A DNA stretch of 49,477 nt from Chrysomallon squamiferum (Eukaryota; Mollusca; Gastropoda; Neomphalida; Peltospiridae). Positions within the stretch are counted from its first letter, which is position 1. Each line of letters starts with the position of its first letter. This document shows positions 32,401-42,749 of this stretch, piece by piece. A program made the position numbers and the translations under genes. The notes beneath the pieces are model-generated. The model did not search any database. It had not been told where the DNA came from and saw nothing but the letters and a program-made list of their open reading frames with translations. The DNA lies in NCBI GenBank assembly GCA_012295275.1, contig CM022674.1, positions 17,210,237-17,259,713 of the forward strand. Reading direction: 5' to 3'.

Positions 32401-34106
32401 GAGATCTGAATAGTCATTCAATTTCCTCTCTGTTTCACACTGTAAGAGTTCTTTGAGTATGGTAGCACTGTCTGTTTTTGAACAAGCAGCTACCCGCAAT
32501 GTATCAAATGATGGAATAACACCTGCTTTTAGCAACATTCTCACAACATCTTCATCACCAAACAAACAAGAAATATTCAAAAGTTCTTTTTTCAGATTTG
32601 CTAATTTCATTTTACACAGATATTCAGAGAAAAATCTTGACAATGTTGTTAATCCGTTCACAATACACTCACTTTGAACAGATGATGAAATTTCAAAATA
32701 TTTTTTAGTATCCAGATACATGTAAATAGAACTCTTTGAATAACTGTCAAGAAGACATGAAATATTGCTAAATATTTCATCAAGATTGACTACGTTTACA
32801 GATGATATACACAAATGTTCATGTTTAGGTAGTTGTTGATGCAATATTTCAGACAATTTATTATTAAAGTATTTCTCCTCTATCAGATACTTGACAAACT
32901 CTTCATCTTTCAATGATGGATGTGAAATAATGTCTTTGGCATTGCTTGATGCCAACAAGTCACCAAATCTCCGAGCAAGAACATCAAAGCAGTTAGGTTT
33001 TACAGTCATTGTAATGTGACTTTTGTTAGACACTCCAGGCGTCACAACATATTCTAACAACATGGAGACAGGACACATTTCTAGCAACTCTGCTGCTTTC
33101 TTTGGAAACTGTGATGAAAACGTCAGAAACAATGAGTCAAACACTGACTGGTGAATAAATGTGTATTCATTGTCAGAACACTTCAAATAGGTACCACACA
33201 TTTCATCAGCTGCCTTCTTTATAGCTGTGAGACCAGAGTTCAGACCAGTATTCAGACAGGCTTTCTCTAGCAGTCTTACTAATTTCATTATGTGACTGTC
33301 AGAGTCATTTTCAAATGGGTCCAGTAAATCAATGCTGAGACTGCCTTGTTGGAACAATATCAGCAGTAGAACCAGGTACTTTATCTGTGAACCAGGTAAG
33401 TTATCAGTTTTCAAATCTTCCAGTTGTTGTGTGAGATATTCTACAGGATTCTTAAAAAACGCAACTCCTCTATTCTGTGCATCACTTGAATTAACATAAT
33501 ACACACACACCTGAGGAAATCCTAACTCTGTACATGAACAGGAAATCACTGTCCCTTTATCCCATTCATTCATTGTAACATTCTTTTGTTTCAGATACTT
33601 GTTTAGAATTTTCGACTTCTCATCATAATTCAGACAACATTTATCGCTCTGCAGGTCAAGAAGATTATTTTTATTGAAAAGATCAAATTCCTTCAAATTG
33701 GCTATAACTTCTCTAAATATTTGTTTTCTTAAAGTAATAATACATCTCACACGCTTATCTTTAACAAGACTCCGCACCTCTGGAAATAGCTGTTTCCAGC
33801 ACGACACAAAATCTAATACAAGATTAGTTTTACCAAATATGTCATCAATGAGAACAATACATGGTTTATCTTTAGACGCAGGAATGTATTTGAAATCAGA
33901 GTGATGAGTCATGATGTAAGAGTCTATTTTTTCTTCTTTCTCTATCTGTTTAATCATGTTCAGACCTAGAGTTGTCTTTCCTGAACCTGGACATCCTACT
34001 ACAATCACAACACCATTCTTTTTCAAAAGTGTTACACCTCTTTCTTCTGCTCTTGTTTCAACATAGACTCTCCAGTCAACTGAGTTTAACTGTGACCTGG
34101 TAGACT
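29478..34106 (-). CDS. Gene B: nSTAND3 NTPase-ankyrin protein, giant exon, truncated by the gap
   Basis: The exon begins at an acceptor (GTGATTCAG, AG at 34108-34107) and stays open into the gap. Order: VYVETRAEERGV; Walker A GCPGSGKTT; Walker B KPCIVLIDDIFGKTN; FFKNPVEYLTQQLEDL; a winged-helix-like part (NEYTFIHQSVFDSLF); a helical region; then from about 750 codons in, some 21 ankyrin repeats. Unlike gene A there is no frameshift here, so it shows the intact architecture. It likely acts as an intracellular sensor with ankyrin repeats for recognition and NTP-driven oligomerisation; this is family inference. Differences from gene A are few in the NTPase, clustered near 32303-32541, and include two-repeat indels in the array. 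An upstream exon (43355) is frameshifted. Confidence 0.9.
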
Positions 34107-34388
34107 CTGAATCACAACATTAAAACAAAATAATATCTATTATTAACACCTTTTAAATATATTTTACTATTTAAATACAGATAATATAATTTTTAACTAG
34201 TCATCAGATGTGAAGTTTTAAAATAAAGCAGCAGTTATTTGCTATAATTTACTTGATCAGAATTTAATGACAATACCATGATATCACAGTTTTAGATGGT
34301 GTAAAAGTAACAATGATTACGTTCTTATAAATTAACATCTTACAGAAGTAAAAAAAAACTACTACAATAAAATAAAATAAGATTATAC
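34107..34388 (-). other. Gene B intron
   Basis: Near-identical copy of 22331-22615. Confidence 0.65.
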
Positions 34389-34421
34389 CTTTCATATGGG
34401 ACGCTCGTTCATCAGTCTTTG
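34389..34421 (-). CDS. Gene B: 33-nt linker exon
   Basis: Identical to 22616-22648, with the same splice sites and phase 1 at both ends. Confidence 0.58.
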
Positions 34422-36297
34422 CTGAAATGATATAAGAATAAAACAAGTAAGTTTATATTATTGATGATGAGCAAAAGAGAATTATTAAAGTGATATGTAC
34501 TGTTACTTTGTACTTTATTCATGGAACAGTCAACATATAACATTATTATTATATCTTTCTGATTTATTTTACTATAATTATTACTACTACTATTAAAACT
34601 ACTGTTGTTGTTATTTCTCACTATTCTAATACTTATTGTTCATATTATTATTATTATTATTATTATTATATTCTTTAATGTTTTTCAGTAGTTGCAAGGG
34701 AAAATAATGACATATATTGGCTTGATTAATGTATGCTGAATTATCTTAATAAGAAAATCTAGATAAGATTGATGGCACTTATAGTGTGTGTGTGTGTGTG
34801 CGTGTGTGTGTGTATGTGTTGCTGTGTGTGTGTGTTTGGGTGGGACGTCATAAGCACATAAGTCAAAAGTCCGCTGGCGTAACATTTGTTATTATGAATG
34901 TTATTTTAATTATTATTTTATAAATATTAACAAATCATAAACTTCAAACATTTAGTTCCTAATTATAAGCACTCCTAGGTAGTCCATGACTTCAGTTTCT
35001 TCAAATTGTCCATCGAGTGTTAGGAAGGCTGCTTTGGATCTCACAGATTTGGGAGATTTTTAAATTACTGATTGGCCAGCATTAACATGTGTTATGACAT
35101 TTTCCTAAGGAACTGTTCTTATTTAATTGATGCAGGATTATATTGTTCAATTTCACAACTTACAATAATTATTTCTCAGATCCATATGTAGATAATACAC
35201 TCCACACAGTATGAATAAAATGTGTCATTTATTAGTATTATTGAATAAAACAATGTTTTAAAAAATGTGTAAAATTCTTTATATTAAATGTAACTTTTTG
35301 CGTTTTTATACATATATACTAATGAGTATTTGGATGCATATTCTAATAAACAGGCAGGAAGGTAAAACAAAAGTTTCTGTTTTTGACTTGTCAATTAAAC
35401 ATTTTTGTCTCATAATAGAACATTTCTAAAGTGAGATACATCTTAGTCACTCAGGCCAATGTTGTTTTATCCATGAACAATATATCATTGAGCATAGCAC
35501 AAAATGTTGTACAATCCTCATGTGAACTAAATGGTCGTTCACACAATTTGTGCACTCTTGGTAGTGGGTAGGCATGTATATATGTATGTATTATGTCTGT
35601 GTTTGCATGTGTCGGTCATACTGTTTGATGGTAAAATACTACCGATCAATGTTATTGATTAAAAATGTTTTGATTTTTAACTTATTGGTTTTCACAGCTT
35701 CATCTCCTGATACAGTATTTCTGTTAATTGATAGATTTGTATCTGTTCTCGTATTTACATTACATTCTACCACTGCAAAAAGAAAAAGAAGTTATTTAAA
35801 GTCAGAGCCTACAAGTGTTATTTCTAAAACTGTCTGTAGCTACATGAAGAGCATACAGTATCAGAAATGTGTGTGTGTGTTTATGTGTGTGGCTGTTTGT
35901 GTGTTGTTTTGCATATATCACCAGCTATTGCTAAAACATGCATACTGACATAAGATAATGAAAATGACAATTTTAGAAGCAGTTTCTGAAAACAAAGGTG
36001 AGAAAAATATCTAACTGCAGAGAATGTCACATATGACAAGTGGGCTTTGTGTTCTGGGCAACATTAATGGGTTCAAGAAATTTAGTCAGTGTTTAATTTA
36101 ATGAAAAATAAGTAATTTTGATATGGTAAAATTTAGCTATGTAGTTGCTAGAGGTCAGCACTGTAGTAAAATGACTTCTAAATAATTACTGAGTGAGATT
36201 GGTGATGTCAAGTTGTCAGTTAATGAATTATGTTTTAATTGTGTAGTTCACTGCTGTTTTATGTTGCACCCAATAAGATCATGTGCACCAAAACAGG
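34422..36297 (-). other. Gene B intron, left part
   Basis: Copy of about 22649-24290, including a (TG)n near 34783-34813 that is interrupted compared with copy A. A plus-strand frame at 35574-35948 is open for 124 codons, but begins and ends in TG-rich repeat DNA (CVCMC, CVCVFMC) and matches no family. Confidence 0.55.
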
Positions 36298-36482
36298 ATA
36301 CAATTTCCATCAACTTTACAAATACACATACATACATATATGTATACACACACACACATATATATATACACACATATATTTACATACATATACACATATA
36401 CATACATATAAACATATACATACTTATAAATATATACATACATACATACACACACATATACAGACACACATACATACATACA
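36298..36482. repeat. (ACAT)n/(AC)n compound repeat
   Basis: Long ACATACAT/ATACACAC array; both strands appear open because the repeat lacks stops. Confidence 0.93.
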
Positions 36483-36764
36483 TTCTTCTCTGTACTTTAA
36501 TCCTAAAGTTTATGACAATAAAGTCATTGTCATTGTCATTGTGACACTTGTAAAGAAAAGTTGTGGCACTGTATAATAACACAATCTCATAGAAAGGCAG
36601 TCATCAACAATGAAAAGTCCAACTATATATACAAAACATACAAAATATGTAACACGTATGTGTGTGTGTGTTTGTGTATATCTGTGTGTGTATGTGTATA
36701 TATATATATATGTTAGAACATACAAACCAAACTCTTAAGTACACGAAGTACATACACTGTTATT
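36483..36764. mobile_element. Possible LINE or SINE tail with GTCATT repeats
   Basis: The string GACAATAAAGTCATTGTCAT with further GTCATT units (about 36513-36541) resembles the short tandem tails of non-LTR retrotransposons. A (TG)n and TA run follow near 36658-36711. Confidence 0.4.
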
Positions 36765-36856
36765 AACTATATAAAAATTAGGATCTTTACTTTTGTATAC
36801 CAGAAGATATTTTCCTAAGATTTTTCCTATCTTTCTTTCTGTTATTTTTATTATTG

Positions 36857-36910
<54 letters not shown>

Positions 36911-37085
36911 AAGTTTTAATTTCGTATTCTTTATTATCACTGTATATAGTAACAGAATTAAATGAAAAACACTGACTATTACACTAATATTATTGAAATT
37001 GACTGAATTAGTCCTTCATCTATAACAACCAGATGTGCAACAAATAAGAGACAAACACCCTTTGTCCATTTTCATCCAAAACAAC
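36765..37085 (+). mobile_element. Second copy of the LINE-like 3' end
   Basis: Homologous to about 11996-12240 and ending in an A-rich tract directly before sequence homologous to the gene A/B intron. Contains a (TTA)n at about 36858-36907. Confidence 0.5.
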
Positions 37086-37089
37086 AATA

Positions 37090-37287
37090 AAATAAAAAAT
37101 AAAAAAAACTACTTTTCATTTTGGATGCTTGTCCATCGGTAAAGATTATAAAAATAAAACAAGTTTATATTACTGATGATGAGTACAAGAAAATGATTAA
37201 AGTGACCTGTACAGTTATTCATGGAAGTGTCAACATATAACATTATTATTATCTCTTTCTGATTTATTTTACTATAATTATTATTAC
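37090..37287 (-). other. Extra diverged fragment of the gene-unit intron and linker exon
   Basis: Aligns with 34370-34580 and 22600-22800 (for example CAACATATAACATTATTATT and TCTGATTTATTTTACTATAA) but with many more differences. The 33-nt exon can be traced at about 37114-37146 but its acceptor is lost. The fragment continues beyond the retrotransposon at 42182-42250. It is a leftover of a third gene unit or of a local duplication. Confidence 0.65.
37283..37287. repeat. Target-site duplication ATTAC, left
   Basis: ATTAC directly precedes the 5' LTR and recurs directly after the 3' LTR (42182-42186). Confidence 0.9.
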
Positions 37288-37476
37288 TGTTGTATTTAAA
37301 TGGTGTTATAGTTAACATTGTTACAGTTTACGATGTTTAAGGGAACCGGAAGAAGGGACAGTATTATATATGAAGTCACCGGGAGCATGCGTCAGTTTTG
37401 TTCGTAGCAATTTTTGAAACGAAATAAATTATTTGGAAATTAAATGAACTTTATGTTTTAATGTTAAAACATAACA
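37288..37476 (+). repeat. 5' LTR
   Basis: 189 bp, TGTTGTATTT to AAAACATAACA, with no difference seen from the 3' LTR. A TATA-like TATTATATATG lies near 37360-37370. Confidence 0.95.
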
Positions 37477-37478
37477 AT

Positions 37479-37496
37479 TGGCGACGAGGATGGGAT
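37479..37496 (+). promoter_or_regulatory. Primer-binding site for tRNA-Ser(GCT)
   Basis: TGGCGACGAGGATGGGAT, two bases after the LTR, is the exact complement of the 3' end (with CCA) of animal tRNA-Ser(GCT) as I know it, so that tRNA probably primes minus-strand synthesis. Confidence 0.75.
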
Positions 37497-37539
37497 AACA
37501 CTTATTGAACTGTTTCCTGAAATTAACTATTTATGAAAT

Positions 37540-38832
37540 ATGGCTACCTACGGTAAAGTTGAAGAGTTTGAAGTAGAAAGTTCCGATTGGGATGAATACA
37601 TCGAACGTTTGGAACAGTATCTGCTGGCGAATAATGTAGACGATGCCGAAAAGAAACGTTCCATTTTGTTATCCGTATGTGGTGCCAAGACTTACAGGTT
37701 GATTCGAAATCTGACTTCGCCCGAGAAACCGGCAAATAAGACTTACGAACAATTTAAAACTTTGATAGGAAATCATCTCAAACCAAAACCTTTGGTGATT
37801 GCGGAACGGTTCAAATTCTATCAACGGAAACAAGAGCCCGGAGAGACTGTAAGTGAATTTTTGGCTGAATTAAGAAAATTGACAGAACATTGTGAATTTG
37901 GTGCATTTTTGACTGAAGCATTAAGAGACATTTTGGTCTGTGGTCTGTCTGAAAAGCCTATACAGAAAAAACTTCTCTCTGAACACGACTTATCACTGTG
38001 TAAAGCATTGCAAATAGCTGTTAGTATGGAAATGGCAGCTAGAGAAACTGACATGCTGAAAATTGGAATGAAGTCAGAAACGGAAAAGTTCCACAAAGTT
38101 TCTGTCATTGAATGCTTCCGGTGCGGTAAAACTAATCATCATCCTGATGCATGTTTTTACAAAAGGGCAAACTGTTATAAGTGTAATGAAACAGGACATT
38201 TGAGTAGAAAATGTCGAAATCAAAAGAAAAAAATAGAAAGACAGGAAAGCAAACAGCTGGAAAAAGGAAAAAAGAAATTTCCAAAGTTGAAAAAGAAAAA
38301 TTCTAAACTGAATGTTGTGAATCAAAATTCTGATAGGGACCTTACGGAATCAGAAAGTGGTCCCAGTGATTCTGAAATTGAAAATGCTGAATCTGAAACA
38401 GGTTTAAAAATTCATGACGTTCAGGAAGAATCTGGAAGTAACGAAACTGAATCAGAAATTATAAAAGCTGTTCTTGAAAATAAAGAGGTTGCAATGGAAA
38501 GGAATGAAAGTGATTCTGAAACGTCAATTTTCACAGTGAAATCTACGAAAGCGAGAGAAATTCAAATTTCATTGGAACTCAATGGTGTGTCATTCAAAGT
38601 GGAAGTAGATACAGGTGCTTCTGTATCCATAATTTCTAATAAGGTTTATCAGGAAAAATTGAAGAAAACAGTGCAATTGAAATCAACATCGATTGTGTTG
38701 AAAACTTATACTGATGAAGTGGTGCCAGTTCTTGGGAAAATTGAGGTGACTGTTAAATATGGAAAGCAGAAAAAACTTTTACCTTTAATTGTGGTGAAAG
38801 GAAATGGACCAACTTTGTTTGGGCGGAATTAG
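37540..38832 (+). CDS. Retrotransposon Gag-protease ORF
   Basis: 430 codons from ATG 37540. The capsid-like part spans about residues 1-190, followed by two CCHC zinc knuckles (CFRCGKTNHHPDAC and CYKCNETGHLSRKC), a Lys-rich then acidic Ser/Glu linker, and an aspartic protease with DTGASVSII. The ORF ends at an amber codon (38830-38832) just after LFGRN, in a normally continuous stretch between protease and reverse transcriptase, and the next ORF follows in the same frame. Either this copy has a nonsense mutation or the element uses stop-codon readthrough. Confidence 0.93.
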   Translation: MATYGKVEEFEVESSDWDEYIERLEQYLLANNVDDAEKKRSILLSVCGAKTYRLIRNLTSPEKPANKTYEQFKTLIGNHLKPKPLVIAERFKFYQRKQEPGETVSEFLAELRKLTEHCEFGAFLTEALRDILVCGLSEKPIQKKLLSEHDLSLCKALQIAVSMEMAARETDMLKIGMKSETEKFHKVSVIECFRCGKTNHHPDACFYKRANCYKCNETGHLSRKCRNQKKKIERQESKQLEKGKKKFPKLKKKNSKLNVVNQNSDRDLTESESGPSDSEIENAESETGLKIHDVQEESGSNETESEIIKAVLENKEVAMERNESDSETSIFTVKSTKAREIQISLELNGVSFKVEVDTGASVSIISNKVYQEKLKKTVQLKSTSIVLKTYTDEVVPVLGKIEVTVKYGKQKKLLPLIVVKGNGPTLFGRN

Positions 38833-41295
38833 TTCCAAAACATTCAGTTGGACTGGAACAGTATTAAGATTATGAAAGCCTGTGGAAACTCTGAAGATTT
38901 GTTCAGTAGATACTCAGTTTTTTCAAATAAGTTGGGAACAGTAAAAGGCATAAGAGCTCATCTGAAAGTGAAAGAGGATGCTACTCCAAAGTTTTTCAAG
39001 GCTAGACCAGTACCTTATGCTTTGAAGGAAAAGATAGCTGATGAACTGCACAGACTTGAAGCAGAAGGAATTCTAGAAAAGGTAGATTTTTCTGAATGGG
39101 CTTCTCCTATTGTACCTGTTTTAAAACCTGACAATACCATTCGCATTTGTGGCGATTACAAGGTTACCATAAATCCTGTGTTGGAAGTGCCTGAGTACCC
39201 TTTGCCCACTGCAGAAGACATTTTCAGCAAACTCAATGGAGGACAAAAGTTCTCCAAACTGGATTTGTCACATGCATACCAGCAAGTGTTGCTTGATGAA
39301 AAGTCGAGGAACTATGTCACAATCAATACTCACCTTGGGCTTTATCGCTATACAAGGTTGCCATTTGGAGTTGCTGCAGCACCTGCTATTTCTCAAAAAA
39401 CTATGGACAAAGTGCTTCAAGGGCTAAAAGGGGTAGGTTACATTTTGGATGACATCATAGTCACTGGAAAGGATGACACCGAACACTGGAAACATTTGAA
39501 AAAGACTTTGAAACGCCTAGAAAAATATGGAATTCAACTGAAAAGGTCAAAATGTGCATTGATGAAAGATGAAGTTGAGTACTTTGCATTTATTGTGAAC
39601 AAAAATGGGATTCAACCTTTTGAAAGAAAAGTTGAAGCTATTCTGAAAGTGCCTGAACCTAAGAACAAGAGTGAGTTGCAATCTTGGTTAGGTATTGTGA
39701 ATTACTATCGCAAGTTTGTACCCAACATGTCAACAGTGGTGGCACCGCTAACAGCGTTGTTAACCAAAGATACAGAGTGGAAATGGAGTGATGATTGTCA
39801 GCAAGCATTTTCCAAAGTGGGAAAACTGTTAGTATCATCTAAAATTCTTGTCCACTATGACCCAATGAAACCAGTAATGTTGGCAGTAGATGCATCTGCG
39901 CATGGTCTTGGAGCGGTAATATCACATGGAAATGAAGGATCAGATAGGCCAATAGCATACGCTTCTAGAACTCTGACATCAACAGAACACAAGTATTCCC
40001 AAATTGAGAAAGAAGCACTGGCAATAATTTTTGGAATACACAATTTCCATCAGTACCTGTATGGTAGAAGATTTACTTTGTTCACAGATCATAAACCACT
40101 GACAATGATTCTTGGACCTAAAAAGAATATTCCAGTTCTGACAGCCTCTCCACTACAGCGTTGGGCTATTCAGTTAGCCGCATATCAGTTTGACATTAAA
40201 TACAGAAAAACTACCAAAAATGGAAATGCTGATGCACTGTCCCGACTACCACTTCTGCAAACTGAAGAAATATCTGAAAGTGGGTTTTGGCATGAAGACA
40301 AGCAAGCAATGAGAAATCAAGTCAATGGATTACCTATCACTGCAAGACATATTGCTAAAGCAACTGCAGTTGACAAAGTATTATCTCGGGTTGTACATTA
40401 TAACATGTATGGATGGCCAGAAGAGTCTTCTATTTCACCGGAGCTGTTACCTTATTTCAGAGTGAAAGATGAATTAACCATGGAGGAAAACTGTCTTCTC
40501 AGAGGAATGCGAGTGATTATTCCCAATAAATATCGAACAGATATTCTGTATTATCTTCATGAAAATCATCCTGGAATTGTGCGAATGAAATTTTTGGCTA
40601 GATTGCATGTGTGGTGGCCTCATATGGATATTGACATAGAAAAGAAAGTTAGCAAGTGTAAGTGTTGCCAACTACAACAAACAGTCATGCCAAAAAGTAC
40701 AGCTAATGCATGGATTTGGCCCACCAAACCATGGCAAAGAATACATGTTGATTTTGCTGGGCCATTTATGAAAGAAATGTTCATGATTGTGGTGGATGCA
40801 CATTCTAAATGCATGGAAGTTTTTCGAATGCCCAGTACCAGAGCGACGCATGCAGTAGAGACATTGAGAAATCTCTTTGCAAGTTATGGAATGCCAGAGC
40901 AGTTGATTTCTGATAATGGACCTCAGTTTGTTGCAGAGGAATTTGAAACATTTCTTAAGAAAAATGGAGTGAAACACATCAAATCAGCTCCATACCATCC
41001 AAGTTCAAATGGTGAGGCAGAAAGAGCTGTTCGTACTTTCAAAACTGCAATGAAAACAGTTGAACATGAGTCACGAACCATGAACCAGAAGATTTCATCA
41101 TTCTTGTTTGCGTATCGGAACACTCCACACTATACTACAAAATGTACTCCATCAGAATTGTTTCTTGGCAGACGTGTTCGAACGAGATTGGATATTTTGC
41201 GTCAAAGTTTGGAGAACTCTGTTAAAAAAAAAAAAGAACTATTCCAAAAGCAAGTAAAACACGGGTGTTCAATGTTGGAGATTCAGTACAAGTGA
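38833..41295 (+). CDS. Retrotransposon Pol: reverse transcriptase, RNase H, integrase (C-terminus out of frame)
   Basis: Open in the same frame as Gag from the base after the amber codon; the first ATG is at 38848. Reverse transcriptase covers about residues 50-270 with FSKLDLSHAYQQVLLD, LPFGVAAAPA and the catalytic ILDD (the usual Tyr of Y-x-D-D is Ile, with Tyr just before). RNase H follows (LAVDASAHGLGAVI, FTDHKPL), then integrase with its HHCC finger (HENH...CKCC) and catalytic D,D,E (HVDFAGPF, SDNGPQF, NGEAERAV). After an A12 tract at 41224-41235 the frame is shifted and the ORF ends on unrelated residues. Confidence 0.92.
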   Translation, partial: FQNIQLDWNSIKIMKACGNSEDLFSRYSVFSNKLGTVKGIRAHLKVKEDATPKFFKARPVPYALKEKIADELHRLEAEGILEKVDFSEWASPIVPVLKPDNTIRICGDYKVTINPVLEVPEYPLPTAEDIFSKLNGGQKFSKLDLSHAYQQVLLDEKSRNYVTINTHLGLYRYTRLPFGVAAAPAISQKTMDKVLQGLKGVGYILDDIIVTGKDDTEHWKHLKKTLKRLEKYGIQLKRSKCALMKDEVEYFAFIVNKNGIQPFERKVEAILKVPEPKNKSELQSWLGIVNYYRKFVPNMSTVVAPLTALLTKDTEWKWSDDCQQAFSKVGKLLVSSKILVHYDPMKPVMLAVDASAHGLGAVISHGNEGSDRPIAYASRTLTSTEHKYSQIEKEALAIIFGIHNFHQYLYGRRFTLFTDHKPLTMILGPKKNIPVLTASPLQRWAIQLAAYQFDIKYRKTTKNGNADALSRLPLLQTEEISESGFWHEDKQAMRNQVNGLPITARHIAKATAVDKVLSRVVHYNMYGWPEESSISPELLPYFRVKDELTMEENCLLRGMRVIIPNKYRTDILYYLHENHPGIVRMKFLARLHVWWPHMDIDIEKKVSKCKCCQLQQTVMPKSTANAWIWPTKPWQRIHVDFAGPFMKEMFMIVVDAHSKCMEVFRMPSTRATHAVETLRNLFASYGMPEQLISDNGPQFVAEEFETFLKKNGVKHIKSAPYHPSSNGEAERAVRTFKTAMKTVEHESRTMNQKISSFLFAYRNTPHYTTKCTPSELFLGRRVRTRLDILRQSLENSVKKKKELFQKQVKHGCSMLEIQYK

Positions 41296-41681
41296 GGAAC
41301 TACAGAGGATCTGACAAGTGGTTGAGTGGAAAAGTACTGTGTCAGCTAGGGCCTGTTACCTACAGAGTGAAAATTGGAGATTTTGTGTGTAAAAGACATG
41401 TGGATCAACTTCGTAAATGTGTGCATTTGGAGGATAATAGGAACCCGTTCCCAGAACTGTCTGCAATTGGTACGGAGTCTGAAATGGAATTTGTTGAACC
41501 AACTGTTCAGGTGGAAGAGACTGAGATCGAAAATAGAACGGTTACTTCTAATGCCGTAGAGGATGCTTCTAATGCCATCGACGATACTGTTGACGATGTA
41601 CCGCAACTACCAATACCGTCTACCCCAAGATACCCTAGACGTGCTCGAAAAACACCTCAAAGACTGATCGAAACTATTTAA
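41224..41681 (+). CDS. Retrotransposon integrase C-terminal domain, shifted frame
   Basis: Continuing in another frame after the A12 tract, it encodes VFNVGDSVQVRNYRG and GPVTYRVKIGD, the GPY/F-type module of chromoviral and related integrases, then an acidic tail and a basic end (RYPRRARKTPQRL). The open frame starts right after the A-run, so a one- or two-base length change in the run explains the break; a sequencing error there is also possible. Confidence 0.88.
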
Positions 41682-41979
41682 AGTGATTTAATCTGAATAT
41701 GTGTAATACGGAATTCATTGAAAGATTGTAGAATTAGTGTTATTTTTTTTATTATATATTTTTGTTTTAAGAATAATATTTGTGATTTGAAGTTCCATAT
41801 GTGACCAATGAACATACTTGATAAACTGTAATTGAACTATTAGGGTGTCAAATAAAAAAAAAAAAAAGTTTATTTTTTAAGTTTAAAGTTCCATTGTTTA
41901 ATTATTACTAATTAGTAAATCAAACAAATTTATTTTAGAAATTTACATATAACATAATTTATGGGTAAATTGAAAATTT

Positions 41980-41992
41980 GGAGGGGAGGAAG
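41980..41992 (+). promoter_or_regulatory. Polypurine tract
   Basis: GGAGGGGAGGAAG directly before the 3' LTR, the usual plus-strand priming site. Confidence 0.9.
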
Positions 41993-42181
41993 TGTTGTAT
42001 TTAAATGGTGTTATAGTTAACATTGTTACAGTTTACGATGTTTAAGGGAACCGGAAGAAGGGACAGTATTATATATGAAGTCACCGGGAGCATGCGTCAG
42101 TTTTGTTCGTAGCAATTTTTGAAACGAAATAAATTATTTGGAAATTAAATGAACTTTATGTTTTAATGTTAAAACATAACA
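41993..42181 (+). repeat. 3' LTR
   Basis: 189 bp, apparently identical to the 5' LTR, followed by ATTAC. Confidence 0.95.
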
Positions 42182-42186
42182 ATTAC
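42182..42186. repeat. Target-site duplication ATTAC, right
   Basis: Matches 37283-37287. Confidence 0.9.
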
Positions 42187-42749
42187 TAGTATTAAAACTA
42201 CTGCTGTTGTTTTCTCTCACTACTGTTATTTAGTTATTATTGTTTATATTATTATTATTATTACACAAACACACATATACATATATATATACATATATAG
42301 ATATAAACATATACATAAATATATACATACATACATACATATTTACAAATTATATGTATATACATATATATATGTACACACACACAAACATTACCATCTC
42401 AGTGTACATGTACTTCTTAATTCTAAAATTCCTGAATGTTTCAGCAAATTATTGATTAGGTATTCTATTGAAATGCTACTTATGAATGTTAACAGTTTTT
42501 CTTAGCAAATGTTTTTCTTGTGATGACATGGTGACGTCAATATTAAAAACTGCTTCAACATCAAAATACATGCAATGTCAATGCCAAAAATGTTCATCTT
42601 TCTGAAAAAATAGACTTGTCTCCTTTATCATAAGTTCTCACATGTGTGGATGTTGTTCATTAAACAGTGTCTGAGAGAAAAGCACTAATCTGTATTCTCT
42701 TATATATTAAACATGTACAGAAAAAGAAAACTTTCACTTTTCAACTTAC
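42187..42749 (-). other. Gene B intron, right part
   Basis: Up to about 42250 it continues the extra intron fragment; then TTA and ACAT repeats (42245-42390); from about 42393 it aligns with 24345-24726, the DNA next to the RHIM-like exon of copy A. Confidence 0.65.

Larger units (their letters stand above)
37288..42181 (+). mobile_element. Ty3/gypsy LTR retrotransposon, full length, young
   Basis: 4,894 bp with 189-bp LTRs beginning TG and ending CA, a 5-bp target duplication, primer-binding site, gag-protease, reverse transcriptase-RNase H-integrase and polypurine tract, all on the plus strand. It lies in the intron between the 33-nt and RHIM-like exons of gene B, antisense to that gene. 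The LTRs look identical by eye, so insertion was recent. The coding part carries an in-frame amber codon and a homopolymer frameshift, so this copy is probably not autonomous. Domain order and motifs place it in the C-clade (K02A2.6-like) of Ty3/gypsy; no envelope gene is seen. Confidence 0.95.

Noticed and set aside
36213-36544. Overlapping plus- and minus-strand frames rich in Tyr, Ile, His and Thr
   Set aside because: Translations of the ACAT/AC repeat; no gene signal.
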